In this document: positions 32,656-41,057 of the stretch, piece after piece
Layout: every line of letters starts with the position of its first letter
Numbering within the stretch: position 1 is the stretch's first letter
Origin: Methylobacterium sp. WSM2598
GTDB lineage: Bacteria; Pseudomonadota; Alphaproteobacteria; Rhizobiales; Beijerinckiaceae
Assembly (NCBI RefSeq): GCF_000379105.1
Contig: NZ_KB900609.1
Coordinates: forward strand, 4,739,480-4,803,479
Length of the DNA stretch: 64,000 nucleotides
Direction: 5' to 3'
Made by a program: the position numbers and the translations under genes
Notes under the pieces: model-generated
Told to the model about the DNA's origin: nothing
The model's database searches: none
The model's input: only the letters and a program-made list of their open reading frames with translations

Positions 32656-33526
32656 CGGCCGGGAAGCCGTAGAGCCGGGCCGGGTTCTCCACCAGGACGC
32701 GGTGGCGGGCGGCCTCGTCCGGCACCCACTCGGCCAGGAGGTCGAGGAGGTCGCCGACATTCGGCATCGGATCCCACTGCGCCACGTGCGGCCAGTCCGA
32801 GCCCCAGACGCAGCGCTCGGGCGCCGCCGCCATCAGGGCGCGGGCGAAGGGCACCGTGTCGGAATAGGGCAGGGGCTGCGCGCTCATCCGGTAGGCCCCC
32901 GAGAGCTTCACGAAGGCCCCGTCCCGCACCAGCCCCACGAGGGTCCGGAAGCCCGGATCCTGCGTGCCGCAGCCCGTCGGCATGTGCCCCATATGGTCGA
33001 CGCAGAAGGGCACCGGCAGCCGCGACAGCCGGTCGGCGAGCGGCGGCAGCTGGCGGGCGTCGATCAGGAATTGCAGGTGCCATCCCATCTCGCGGGCGAG
33101 CGCCCCGTAGGCCTCGACCTGATCGAAGCCGATGCCGCCGCCGTACAGGACGTTGAGGCGCAGGCCCACCACGCCCGCCTCCTTGAGGGCCGCGAGGTCG
33201 CGATCGGGCAGGCCGAGGGGGATCACCGCGATGCCGCGCAGCCGGCCCGGATGGGCGCGCAGGGTCTCGACCATCAGCCGGTTGTCGGTGCCGTGGACGC
33301 TCACCTGCACCAGCACGCCGTAGGTCATGCCGGTGGCGTCCAGCATGGCGAGGTAGGCCTGCGGGGTCGCGGTGGGCGGCGTGTAGCTGCGGGCGGCCAC
33401 GAAGGGGTAGGCGGGGGGCAGCCCGATCACGTGGGCGTGGGTGTCCGTCGCGCCGGCCGGCACCGCGAAGCGGCGGGCCGCGCGGGGATGCGGGTCGGGG
33501 CCGGGGCAGTCGCGGATCTCAGGCAT
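32639..33526 (-). CDS. TIM-barrel amidohydrolase (LigI-like)
   Basis: 295 residues. TDTHAHVIG near residue 27 is the beta-1 HxH motif, DHMGHMP in the middle supplies further ligands, and WGSDWPH near 247 is the C-terminal Asp motif typical of amidohydrolase_2 proteins such as 2-pyrone-4,6-dicarboxylate lactonase (LigI). Substrates in this family are lactones or small carboxylated rings. It overlaps the upstream MFS gene by 8 bp, so uptake and hydrolysis of the same small organic acid is a reasonable inference. Confidence 0.85.
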   Translation of the reverse strand: MPEIRDCPGPDPHPRAARRFAVPAGATDTHAHVIGLPPAYPFVAARSYTPPTATPQAYLAMLDATGMTYGVLVQVSVHGTDNRLMVETLRAHPGRLRGIAVIPLGLPDRDLAALKEAGVVGLRLNVLYGGGIGFDQVEAYGALAREMGWHLQFLIDARQLPPLADRLSRLPVPFCVDHMGHMPTGCGTQDPGFRTLVGLVRDGAFVKLSGAYRMSAQPLPYSDTVPFARALMAAAPERCVWGSDWPHVAQWDPMPNVGDLLDLLAEWVPDEAARHRVLVENPARLYGFPAVSPGG

Positions 33527-34832
33527 CGGCGTGCAGCACCTTCCCGCGCGTCTCGGGCAGCGCGAAGGCCGCCAGGAAGAACACCCCGTAGGCCGCGGCG
33601 GCGAAGATCGCGATCGCCGAGGCGAGGGACATCCCGGCCGAGAGGTAGCCGACGAGGGCCGGGAACAGGGCCCCGATGCCGCGGCCGAAATTGTAGCAGA
33701 AGCCCTGGCCCGACCCGCGCAGCCGCGTCGGGTAGAGCTCGGTCAGGAAGGCCCCCATCCCCGAAAAGTAGCCCGAGGCGAAGAAGCCGAGGGGGAAGCC
33801 CAGCACCCACAGCACGGCGTTCGAGAGCGGCAGCTGGGTGTAGGCCAGGATCACCGCGATGGCGCCGAGCGAGAAGATCAGGAAGAGGGGCCGGCGCCCG
33901 AGCCGGTCGGCGAGCCACGCCCCCACGAGGTAGCCCGCGAAGGAACCGACGATCAGCGCCGCGAGGTAGCCCGTCGAGGAGACGATCGAGAGGTGGCGCT
34001 CCGTGGTGAGGAAGCGCGGCAGCCAGGTGGTGATCGCGTAGTAGCCGCCCTGGCAGCCCGCCGCCATCAGGGAGGCGAGCAGCGTGGTGCGCAGCATCGG
34101 TCCCGAGAAGATTTCCCAGAGGGAGGGGCGGTCGCCCGCCGCCGCGGCCCGCGCCCGCGTCTCGGCCGCGACCTGCGGCTCCTGCACGTAGGCCCGCAGG
34201 TAGAAGACCAGCAGGGCCGGCGCCGCGCCGATCACGAACATCCAGCGCCACGCCGTCTCCGGCGGCAGCGCGGAGAACAGCACCGCCTGGGCCAGCACGG
34301 CGAGGCCCCAGCCGACCGCCCAGCCCGACTGCACGGAGCCGACGGCCCGGCCGCGATACTGCGCCCGGATCGTCTCGCCCATCAGCACGGCGCCCGCCGC
34401 CCACTCGCCGCCGAAGCCGAGGCCGAGGAGGGCGCGCGCGACGAGCAGCTGCGTGAAGTCCTGCGTGACGGCGCAGACGAGCGAGAAGACCGAGAACCAC
34501 AGGATGGTGATCTGCAGCGTCAGGACCCGGCCGATCCGGTCGGCGAGGTAGCCGGCGAGCCAGCCCCCCAGCGCCGAGGCGAGCAGCGTCACGGTGGCGG
34601 CGAGCCCCGCCGTGCCGGCATCGACGCCCCACAGCTTGATGATGGTGCCGATGACGAGGGGGTAGATCATGAAGTCCATGCCGTCGAGCGCCCAGCCCGA
34701 CGCGCAGGCCCAGAAGGTGCGGCGCTCCGGCACGGTCATGTCCCGGTAGAACGCCGCGAGGCTGGCATCCTCCACCGGCACATTGAGGGCGTCGGGCTCG
34801 CCCGCGGGGGCACGCGTCTGCGTCGAACTCAT
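33519..34832 (-). CDS. MFS transporter (organic/aromatic acid type)
   Basis: 437 residues with 12 predicted membrane helices. The MFS signature between helices 2 and 3 appears as GYLADRIGRVLTL and its half-repeat as AWLADRLGRRPLF. The long N-terminal soluble segment (TVPERRTFWACASGWALDGMD) and ELYPTRLRGSGQG are typical of metabolite:H+ symporters for carboxylates. It is the first gene of a two-gene operon with the amidohydrolase; the substrate is presumably the compound that enzyme hydrolyses or a precursor. Confidence 0.88.
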   Translation of the reverse strand: MSSTQTRAPAGEPDALNVPVEDASLAAFYRDMTVPERRTFWACASGWALDGMDFMIYPLVIGTIIKLWGVDAGTAGLAATVTLLASALGGWLAGYLADRIGRVLTLQITILWFSVFSLVCAVTQDFTQLLVARALLGLGFGGEWAAGAVLMGETIRAQYRGRAVGSVQSGWAVGWGLAVLAQAVLFSALPPETAWRWMFVIGAAPALLVFYLRAYVQEPQVAAETRARAAAAGDRPSLWEIFSGPMLRTTLLASLMAAGCQGGYYAITTWLPRFLTTERHLSIVSSTGYLAALIVGSFAGYLVGAWLADRLGRRPLFLIFSLGAIAVILAYTQLPLSNAVLWVLGFPLGFFASGYFSGMGAFLTELYPTRLRGSGQGFCYNFGRGIGALFPALVGYLSAGMSLASAIAIFAAAAYGVFFLAAFALPETRGKVLHADA

Positions 34833-35323
34833 CGGGCGTTCCTCGACTTGGTTCGATCCGGGCCGATCGCCGGCGGTGAGAGCGGCGCCCGCCTCCCGTC
34901 GCGTCCGACGGCTTTCCGGGGCGGGACCGCTGCGCGCCCCGCCGTCCCGTGCTCTAGCCCCCCTGCCGCGCCGTCAGGCAATCCCGCCCGCTCCCCGGGG
35001 CGCGTCGGCGGCACCAGGCCGAAGATCGGCTCGCTGCGGCCCTCGTCGTTATCCTTTGTTAAAACATCCTGTCGGCCGCGCCCGGAGGGCCGGAATAAAC
35101 CGCCCGAAGAGAGGTCGGCCGGCCGGTCTGATGCCCCAGAATCGGCCGTCTGGAACCTCGCCCCCGCGGCGGGCGGTTCCTTGGACATCCGTATGCCCTA
35201 CCCCTGTATACAATGGGGTTCAATCTAGACTGGGAAAACGGACTCACGGCCTTGTCTTTTTCTCCGCGATTACCTAAGGCCAGAATCGTTCTTTGGTTCA
35301 CCAAGCCTTAAGGTCATGGGCGC
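34833..35323. other. Divergent promoter region, MFS operon / mucR-like gene
   Basis: 491 bp without a convincing gene. GC drops near 35050-35300, where AT-rich patches such as TTATCCTTTGTTAAAACATCC and CCTGTATACAATGG occur; they are good places for promoters. The palindrome CCTTAAGG lies 20 bp before the regulator start. MucR/Ros proteins commonly repress their own AT-rich promoters, so autoregulation is possible. Confidence 0.45.
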
Positions 35324-35764
35324 ATGGACGGCACAAGCGACAAACGGGAATCGGCGATCACGCTCACGGCCGACGTGATCTCCGCTTATGTCTCCAACAA
35401 CCACGTGCAGACAGGGGAGCTCGTCCGGCTGATCCGGGAGGTGCACAGCGCCCTCGTCGGAATCGCCGAGGGGGTCAGGCCGGCCGAGCCGCCCCAGAAG
35501 GCGACGGCGGCGGAGATCCGCCGCTCGATCAACCACGACTTCCTCATCAGCTTCGAGGATGGGAAGCCGTACAAGACGCTCCGGCGCCACCTGACGATGC
35601 GGGGGCTGACGCCGGAGAGCTATCGCCGGAAGTGGGGCCTGCCCCCCGACTACCCGATGACCTCGGCGAGCTATTCCGAGCAGCGCTCGCAGCTCGCCCG
35701 GACGCTCGGCCTCGGCCAGCAGCGCCGCCGCCGCGGTCAGGCGGAGGCGGCCGGAGGGACCTGA
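35324..35764 (+). CDS. MucR/Ros family regulator with degenerate zinc finger
   Basis: 146 residues. The N-terminus (ITLTADVISAYVSNNHV, then ELVRLIREVHSAL) matches the oligomerising domain of MucR/Ros proteins, and YKTLRRHLTMRGLTPESYRRKWGLP matches the DNA-binding domain. The usual Cys of the zinc finger is Ser (ISFEDG) and the second His is absent (RHLTMRG), leaving one normal ligand. Family members bind AT-rich targets and act as global repressors, and some work without zinc. Divergent from the MFS operon. Confidence 0.85.
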   Translation: MDGTSDKRESAITLTADVISAYVSNNHVQTGELVRLIREVHSALVGIAEGVRPAEPPQKATAAEIRRSINHDFLISFEDGKPYKTLRRHLTMRGLTPESYRRKWGLPPDYPMTSASYSEQRSQLARTLGLGQQRRRRGQAEAAGGT

Positions 35765-35773
35765 GGCGAGCCG

Positions 35774-35803
35774 CCCGCCTCCCGCCCGCGGGCGGGAGGC
35801 GGG
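35774..35803. terminator. 30-bp perfect palindrome between convergent genes
   Basis: CCCGCCTCCCGCCCG followed by its exact reverse complement. It lies 9 bp after the mucR-like stop and 38 bp from the stop of the convergent SRPBCC gene, so it could end transcription from both sides. Confidence 0.7.
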
Positions 35804-35841
35804 TCGGCGACCCGACGTCCCTCGGCCCTGCCCGGGCCGTC

Positions 35842-36315
35842 CTACTTCGCCTTCGCGGCCAGGGCGGCCAAGCCGGAATCGTAGATGCCCTGGATGGCGC
35901 CCTTGGCGGTGGCGTCGTCGGCGCCCTTGGCCTTGAAGGAGCCGGACCAGCTCACGGTCGAGCCGCCCCCCGCGGGCTTGACCGCGATGGTCGATTCATA
36001 GCCGGATACCGGCAGCGGGCTCTCCAGGATCGTGTAGGTGTAGCTCATCGCCTTGTCGTCGCGGCGCACCTGCTCCTCGACGATGGTGCCGCCGCCCTTG
36101 AGGCTGAGCGTCCGGATCGGCTTGCCGCCCTTCTCGGAGAGGACGCATGTCTCGACGGCGGGGTGCCACTGCCCGATGCCGCAGAAATCGCCGATCGTGG
36201 CCCAGACCTTGGCGGGCGGGGCGGCGATGTCCTGGGTCTTGGAGGCTTCGAGGGCGAGCGCGGGAAGCGCCGACAGCGCCAGGAGCGCGGCGGCGGATGC
36301 GACGGTCTTGATCAT
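35842..36315 (-). CDS. Secreted SRPBCC/polyketide-cyclase-like protein
   Basis: 157 residues. A signal peptide (ASAAALLALSALPALA) is followed by a START-like SRPBCC domain: IAAPPAKVWATIGDFCGIGQWHPAVETCVL is the typical first strand/helix, then EEQVRRDDKAMSYTYTILESPLPV and a final long helix. These domains bind hydrophobic ligands. Export to the periplasm is unusual but known in the family. Ligand unknown. Confidence 0.82.
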   Translation of the reverse strand: MIKTVASAAALLALSALPALALEASKTQDIAAPPAKVWATIGDFCGIGQWHPAVETCVLSEKGGKPIRTLSLKGGGTIVEEQVRRDDKAMSYTYTILESPLPVSGYESTIAVKPAGGGSTVSWSGSFKAKGADDATAKGAIQGIYDSGLAALAAKAK

Positions 36316-36401
36316 GCGGGGTTCCTCCGGCGGAGGGGCCTCGGTGGCGGGCCCCTCCCGCGGGGGCTCAAACTAGAGCATTCCCGGGCCGGGAGAACTC
36401 C

Positions 36402-36418
36402 ATTGTCCGCCAGACAAT
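36402..36418. promoter_or_regulatory. Inverted repeat upstream of the SRPBCC gene
   Basis: ATTGTC-CGCCA-GACAAT, perfect 6-bp arms. It lies 87 bp before the SRPBCC start and 20 bp after the stop of the lipoprotein gene. Possible operator; no matching second copy was noticed. Confidence 0.35.
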
Positions 36419-36438
36419 AGGACGAGATCCGGCGAGGC

Positions 36439-36825
36439 TCAGAAGCGCCCGCCGACCCCGACCGCGCCGCCGGAGCCGAGGGAGGGCTGCAATCCGCCGC
36501 CCCCGCCGCCCGACGGCTTGTAATCCTCCAGGTCCTCGCGGCGGATGCGGCGGGCCTGGGAGTCCGCGCCGCCGGCCCCGCGGGCCGCGGTCGGGATGTT
36601 GAGGCGCCGCGTCGGCTCGCTGGCCACCACCTGGTCGGGATCCGTCGCCGCCGCGCTCCGGGCCGGCGTGCGCAGATCCGCGCGGGCGGAGGGGGGCGGG
36701 CCGATCTCCCCCGCCGGGAGGACGCCGCCGGTCTGGGAGAGCGGGTTGTTGACGCAGCCGCCGAGGAGCGCCGCCGCGGCGGCGAGGCTGATTCCGGCGA
36801 GCCGGGCTCTGGTGCGGACGAACAT
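36439..36825 (-). CDS. Small lipoprotein
   Basis: 128 residues. A signal peptide ending in the lipobox LLGGC indicates lipidation at Cys-24. The mature part is low-complexity: Pro/Ala/Arg segments and a Gly-rich C-terminus (PSGGGGGGLQPSLGSGGAVGVGG). QARRIRREDLEDYKP is the only ordered-looking stretch. Function unknown; probably an outer-membrane or periplasmic anchor protein. Confidence 0.7.
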   Translation of the reverse strand: MFVRTRARLAGISLAAAAALLGGCVNNPLSQTGGVLPAGEIGPPPSARADLRTPARSAAATDPDQVVASEPTRRLNIPTAARGAGGADSQARRIRREDLEDYKPSGGGGGGLQPSLGSGGAVGVGGRF

Positions 36826-37008
36826 CGGTCTCCCCGCTGGTCTCGTCAGGGTCCCGGTCAGCGCAACCGGGTCAACCCCATTCGGCTCCTCCTAACGGCC
36901 GGTTGCGGCAAAGGCCAGACGGCAACCCGGGCCGGGGCCCGATCCCCGCCGGCCGTGGTGACGGCGACACGCCGCCGGCTCCCGATCCGCGCCGTGCCGC
37001 GCGCGCAA

Positions 37009-37047
37009 GCGCCCTTGCCCGCGCCCTTGCCCGCGCCCTTGCCCACC
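37009..37047. repeat. Short tandem array, 12-bp GCGCCCTTGCCC units
   Basis: About three copies immediately upstream of the esterase gene. Non-coding; it adds to the pattern of tandem arrays next to gene starts in this window. Confidence 0.8.
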
Positions 37048-37119
37048 TGGCCCGGTGCGTGCATTCGTGCTCGCTGCGCGCCGCCCGCGAAGACGCTCCC
37101 GGACGAAGAGGCTCCGCCC

Positions 37120-38391
37120 ATGATCCGTCGGCCTGCCGTGACGCTGTCCACGGCCCTGCTCCTCGTCGGGGCCGTGCCGGCAGTGCGGGCCCAGACCCCG
37201 GCGGCTCCCCAGGCGCCTTCGGCCGGCGCGCAAGCGCCCGCGGCCAGCATCCCGTCGCCCGCGGCCAGCATCCCGTCGCCCGCGGCCAGCATCCCGTCGC
37301 CCGCGGCCAACGCGCCGGCGGCCGGTCCGCAGGCGCCGACGGCGAGCGCACCGGATTTCGCCCGGCTCGAAGCCGAGCAGAGCGCCGCCAACGGCAAGCC
37401 CGGCCCGCGGACGGTGCCGGGCCGGCGCATCCCGGTGCCCGGCACGGTCAGCCCGGAATTCCAGGCGGCCATCGCGGCCCCGTACCGGTCTCCGGCCTGG
37501 AACGCCAACCCGGACGGCGTGGCCGAGTGGAAGGCCCTGGTCGCGCGGCTCGCTGCCCAGGCGGCCGCCTCCCTGCCGGCCCTGCGCGAGCGCCTCGGCG
37601 TGATCGCGACCCCGGAGGTGATCGGGGGCGTGAAGGCCTGGATCATCGCCCCCCGGGACCTGCCCGAGCGCAACCGCAACCGCCTCCTCGTCCACATCCA
37701 CGGGGGCGGCTACGTCCACAACCCGGGCGAGGCCGGCACCGTCGAGGCGGTGCTGATGGCGGCGTTCGGCGGCTTCACGGTGATCTCCTTCGACTACCGC
37801 ATGCCGCCGGACGCGCCCTTCCCGGCCGCCCTCGACGACGCGATGGCGGTGTGGAAGGCCGCGCTCACCCTGCAGCGCCCCGAGAACATGGCGGTGTTCG
37901 GCACCTCGACCGGGGGCGCCATGACGCTCGCCCTGATGCTGCGGGCCAAGCAGGAGGGGGTGGCGCTGCCCGCCGCCATCGCCCCCGGCACGCCCTGGTC
38001 GGACCTCACCGAGACCGGCGACAGCTACAAGGCCAACGAGTGGCTCGACAACGTGCTGGTCTCCTACGAGGGCACGCTCACCCACGTCGCCCGCCTCTAC
38101 GCCGCCGGGCACGACCTCAAGGACCCGCTCCTCTCGCCGATCTACGGCGATTTCCGCGGCCTGCCGCCCGCCATCCTCACCACCGGCACCCGCGACCTCT
38201 TCCTGTCGAACACGGTGCGCACCCACCGCAAGCTGCGCCAAGCTGGCGTCGAGGCCTCCCTCCAGGTCTTCGAGGGCCTGAGCCACGCGCAGTACCTGTT
38301 CAACCCGGACGCGCCCGAGACCCGCGAGGTCTTCGGCGAGATCGCGGCCTTCTTCGACCGCACCCTTGGGACCGAGCCGCGCGGGCCGTAG
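37120..38391 (+). CDS. Secreted alpha/beta hydrolase (HSL-type esterase)
   Basis: 423 residues. A signal peptide ends at AVRAQ. Residues ~30-75 are a low-complexity linker with three exact repeats of AASIPSP (21-bp DNA units). The catalytic domain has the hormone-sensitive-lipase HGGGY oxyanion motif (~195), nucleophile GTSTGG (~268), Asp in TGTRDLF (~358) and His in GLSHAQY (~388). It should be a periplasmic or secreted carboxylesterase with small acyl substrates. The number of linker repeats may vary between strains. Confidence 0.88.
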   Translation: MIRRPAVTLSTALLLVGAVPAVRAQTPAAPQAPSAGAQAPAASIPSPAASIPSPAASIPSPAANAPAAGPQAPTASAPDFARLEAEQSAANGKPGPRTVPGRRIPVPGTVSPEFQAAIAAPYRSPAWNANPDGVAEWKALVARLAAQAAASLPALRERLGVIATPEVIGGVKAWIIAPRDLPERNRNRLLVHIHGGGYVHNPGEAGTVEAVLMAAFGGFTVISFDYRMPPDAPFPAALDDAMAVWKAALTLQRPENMAVFGTSTGGAMTLALMLRAKQEGVALPAAIAPGTPWSDLTETGDSYKANEWLDNVLVSYEGTLTHVARLYAAGHDLKDPLLSPIYGDFRGLPPAILTTGTRDLFLSNTVRTHRKLRQAGVEASLQVFEGLSHAQYLFNPDAPETREVFGEIAAFFDRTLGTEPRGP

Positions 38392-38422
38392 GGGCCGGCG
38401 GGCCCGAGGCCCCCGGCGGGCC

Positions 38423-38809
38423 TCAACCGGCCGGGTCTCCCGCCCCGCCCTGCCGCACGGTGCGCAGGGCCGCGGCCGTGAGGTCGCGGATGCGGCGGAT
38501 CCCGGCGAGCCGCTCCTCCAGCGGGATGCCCGCCTTCGCGGCCTCCTCCAGATCCCGGCAGGTCTCCGAGAGGCGCGGGCAACCGAGGAGGCCGGAGGTC
38601 GAGATCAGGGCGTGGGCCTCCCGCGCCACGCGCTCCCGGTCCGCCCCATCCTGGAAGGCGGCGTCGAGCTGCGCGATCAGCCGGTCGAGCAGCCGCGCCG
38701 CGCCGGCCTCGCCGACGAGGTCGAGCGTGTCCGCGTAGGCGTGGCGGTCGTGAATCGGCAGATGGGCGAACCGCGGATCGGCCGAGGGGAGGGGAGGGAC
38801 GTCTTCCAT
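38423..38809 (-). CDS. Hpt domain phosphotransfer protein
   Basis: 128 residues from the ATG at 38809. The Hpt four-helix bundle has its phospho-acceptor in AREAHALISTSGLLG, followed by LSETCRDLEEAA. Hpt proteins shuttle phosphate between receivers, for example from a hybrid kinase to a response regulator. It is divergent from a chemoreceptor gene, and the hybrid kinase at 9.8 kb is a theoretical partner; neither link is proven. Confidence 0.82.
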   Translation of the reverse strand: MEDVPPLPSADPRFAHLPIHDRHAYADTLDLVGEAGAARLLDRLIAQLDAAFQDGADRERVAREAHALISTSGLLGCPRLSETCRDLEEAAKAGIPLEERLAGIRRIRDLTAAALRTVRQGGAGDPAG

Positions 38810-39123
38810 CAGGACATCCTGTGCCGCGAGGGGGCCCGAGGGGCCGGCGGCTAAGATAGGGTGCTTGGCCGCGGGCGCCACGTCCCCGCGCGTCGTCGAA
38901 CCGGGCCGCTGCCGGTCGGGCGTGAGGAGCCGCCGCATCAACTCGGCGCACGGCCCCGGCCTGTTCCTCGGTTCCTCAGGAGGATGTACGCCGTTCAGCA
39001 TAGTCCACCCGTGCGAGAACGAGATTATGCTGGTCGAATCGGGGGGTGCCCCGGAATTTACACTTATTTAAGCGTGCTAATCCAATTTCTAACCATGGGT
39101 CACGCGCCCTTGGGAAAACCGTT

Positions 39124-40812
39124 ATGAAACTCCGCAACATCAAGGTTCTGGGTAAGCTCATCAGCGTCATCCTGCTGATCGGCGCCATCGTGGGCAGCGT
39201 CGTGTGGTACGCCCAGGGCCGAATGAGCTACATCGACGATGCCTATACGCGGCTGATCGGCGAGGAGGAGAACGCCACGGCGACGACGCATCGGCTCAAC
39301 CGGATGATCTTCGAGCTGAACTACTGGGCCTACCGGGTGATCGCCGAGACCGAGGAGGCGCAGATGGCGCACGCCGATGCCGGGTTCCAGGCGGCGCTGC
39401 CGGAGATCGAGAAGGCGCTCGAGGCCCTGCGCCGGCAGGCTCCCCGCTACGTGGCCTGGGCCGACGAGCAGCGGAGCCTGATCCAGCGCTTCGTGAGCGA
39501 GGTGAAGGAGGTGCGCCGGCTCGGGATGGCGAACCGCAACGCCGAGGCGCTCGCCGTCGTTCACCGCGCGGTCGATCCGATCTTCGACGCGCTCGTGGCG
39601 GGCGGCGAGGCCCTCGCGGGCGAGATGTCGGCCGTGGCGAGCCGGCGCGACGAGGAGCTCACGGAGGAGACCAACGCGACCCGCCGCAGCCTGATCGTCG
39701 TCAGCGCACTCGCCCTGCTCGTCGGCATCCTCGCGGCGATCGTGGTCGGGGTGATCGGGATCACGCGGCCGATCGGGCGGCTCGTCGGGGTGCTCGAGCG
39801 GATGGCCGCCGGCGAGATCGACGCCGAGATCGCCGAGGCCCGGCGCGGCGACGAGATCGGCGCCATCGGCCGGGCCGTGGAGCGGATCAAGACGATGGTG
39901 GCGCGGGCGGCCGCCGACGAGGCCGAGCGGCGGCGCGTCGCCGAGGTGGCGGCCGCGGCGGCCCGCCGGGAGGCCATGACGAGCCTCGCGGTGGAGTTCG
40001 AGCGGGCGGTCGGCGGCATCGTGGGCCTCGTCTCCTCCTCCGCCACGGGGCTGCGGGCCACGGCCGAGACCATGGCGGCGGCGGCGAGCGAGACCGCGCT
40101 GCAATCCTCCAGCGTCGCGGCGGCGGCCGAGGAGGCGTCGACGAATGTCGGCACGGTGGCGGCGGCCGCGGAGGAACTCGGCACCTCCGTGCAGGAGATC
40201 GGCCGGCAGGTCTCGGGCTCGGCCGGCCTCGCCCAGGTCGCGGTGGGCGAGGCGGAGGAGACGGGGCGGCTGGTGCAGCAGCTCAGCCAAGCGGCGACCC
40301 GGATCGGCGACGTGGTCGGGCTCATCTCCTCGATCGCGAGCCAGACCAATCTCCTCGCGCTGAACGCCACGATCGAGGCGGCGCGGGCCGGCGAGGCCGG
40401 GCGCGGCTTCGCGGTGGTGGCCGCCGAGGTCAAGGAGCTCGCCAGCCAGACCGCCCGGGCGACGAGCGACATCTCGGCCCAGATCGGCCAGATCCAGGAC
40501 GCGACCGGCCAAGCCGTCTCGGCGATCGGCTCGATCTCGGCCCGCATCCGCGAGATCAGCAGCGTGTCGACCACCATCGCGGCGGCCGTGGAGGAGCAGG
40601 CGGCGGCGACCCAGGAGATCGTGCGCAACGTGTCCCAGGCCTCCACCGGCACCAGCACCGTCACCTGCACCATCGCGGGCGTGGCGGGCACGGCCGAGCG
40701 GACCGGCGGCGCGGCCGCGCAGGTGCTCGCCTCGGCCGGCGAGCTCTCGCACCAGTCGGAGCGGCTCGGGGCCGAGGTCGCCCGCTTCCTGGCGAGCGTG
40801 CGGGCCGCCTGA
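39124..40812 (+). CDS. Methyl-accepting chemotaxis protein
   Basis: 562 residues from the ATG at 39124. Membrane helix 1 (KLISVILLIGAIVGSVVW, ~11-29) and helix 2 (LIVVSALALLVGILAAIVVG, ~190-210) bracket a ~160-residue helical periplasmic sensor. A HAMP domain follows (RPIGRLVGVLERMAAGEID), then the cytoplasmic signalling hairpin with the invariant tip SQTNLLALNATIEAARAGEAGRGFA split by the glutamate-rich turn. It controls CheA activity; the ligand is unknown. No other che genes lie nearby. The stop codon is followed by a strong hairpin. Confidence 0.93.
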   Translation: MKLRNIKVLGKLISVILLIGAIVGSVVWYAQGRMSYIDDAYTRLIGEEENATATTHRLNRMIFELNYWAYRVIAETEEAQMAHADAGFQAALPEIEKALEALRRQAPRYVAWADEQRSLIQRFVSEVKEVRRLGMANRNAEALAVVHRAVDPIFDALVAGGEALAGEMSAVASRRDEELTEETNATRRSLIVVSALALLVGILAAIVVGVIGITRPIGRLVGVLERMAAGEIDAEIAEARRGDEIGAIGRAVERIKTMVARAAADEAERRRVAEVAAAAARREAMTSLAVEFERAVGGIVGLVSSSATGLRATAETMAAAASETALQSSSVAAAAEEASTNVGTVAAAAEELGTSVQEIGRQVSGSAGLAQVAVGEAEETGRLVQQLSQAATRIGDVVGLISSIASQTNLLALNATIEAARAGEAGRGFAVVAAEVKELASQTARATSDISAQIGQIQDATGQAVSAIGSISARIREISSVSTTIAAAVEEQAAATQEIVRNVSQASTGTSTVTCTIAGVAGTAERTGGAAAQVLASAGELSHQSERLGAEVARFLASVRAA

Positions 40813-40817
40813 CTCAC

Positions 40818-40849
40818 ACGCTGTCCGGACGATCACGTCCGGACAGCGT
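40818..40849 (+). terminator. 14-bp hairpin after the chemoreceptor gene
   Basis: ACGCTGTCCGGACG-ATCA-CGTCCGGACAGCGT, a perfect 14-bp stem with a tetraloop, six bases past the stop codon. It is the longest version of the hairpin module that starts the dispersed palindromic element. Confidence 0.7.
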
Positions 40850-41057
40850 CTGCCAAGCCCGCGCGGCGCGTGAGCGAAGCCCCAATCCGCCATCCCGAAG
40901 GGATCGAGCGGATTGGGTATGCCAAGCCCGCGCGGCGCCTGAGCGAGGCCCCAATCCGCCATCCCGAAGGGATCGAGCGGATTGGGTATGCCAAGCCCGC
41001 GCGGCGCCTGAGCGAAGCCGACATCCGCATGGCGGACGCAATCCGTCGGATGTCGAA
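40850..41057 (+). repeat. Dispersed palindromic element, copy D (triple)
   Basis: Three tandem blocks, each beginning AAGCCCGCGCGGCG(C/T)(C/G)TGAGCGA. The first two have arms CCAATCCG...CGGATTGG and the third CGACATCCG...CGGATGTCG. It fills the space between the convergent stops of the chemoreceptor and chrA genes. Confidence 0.9.
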
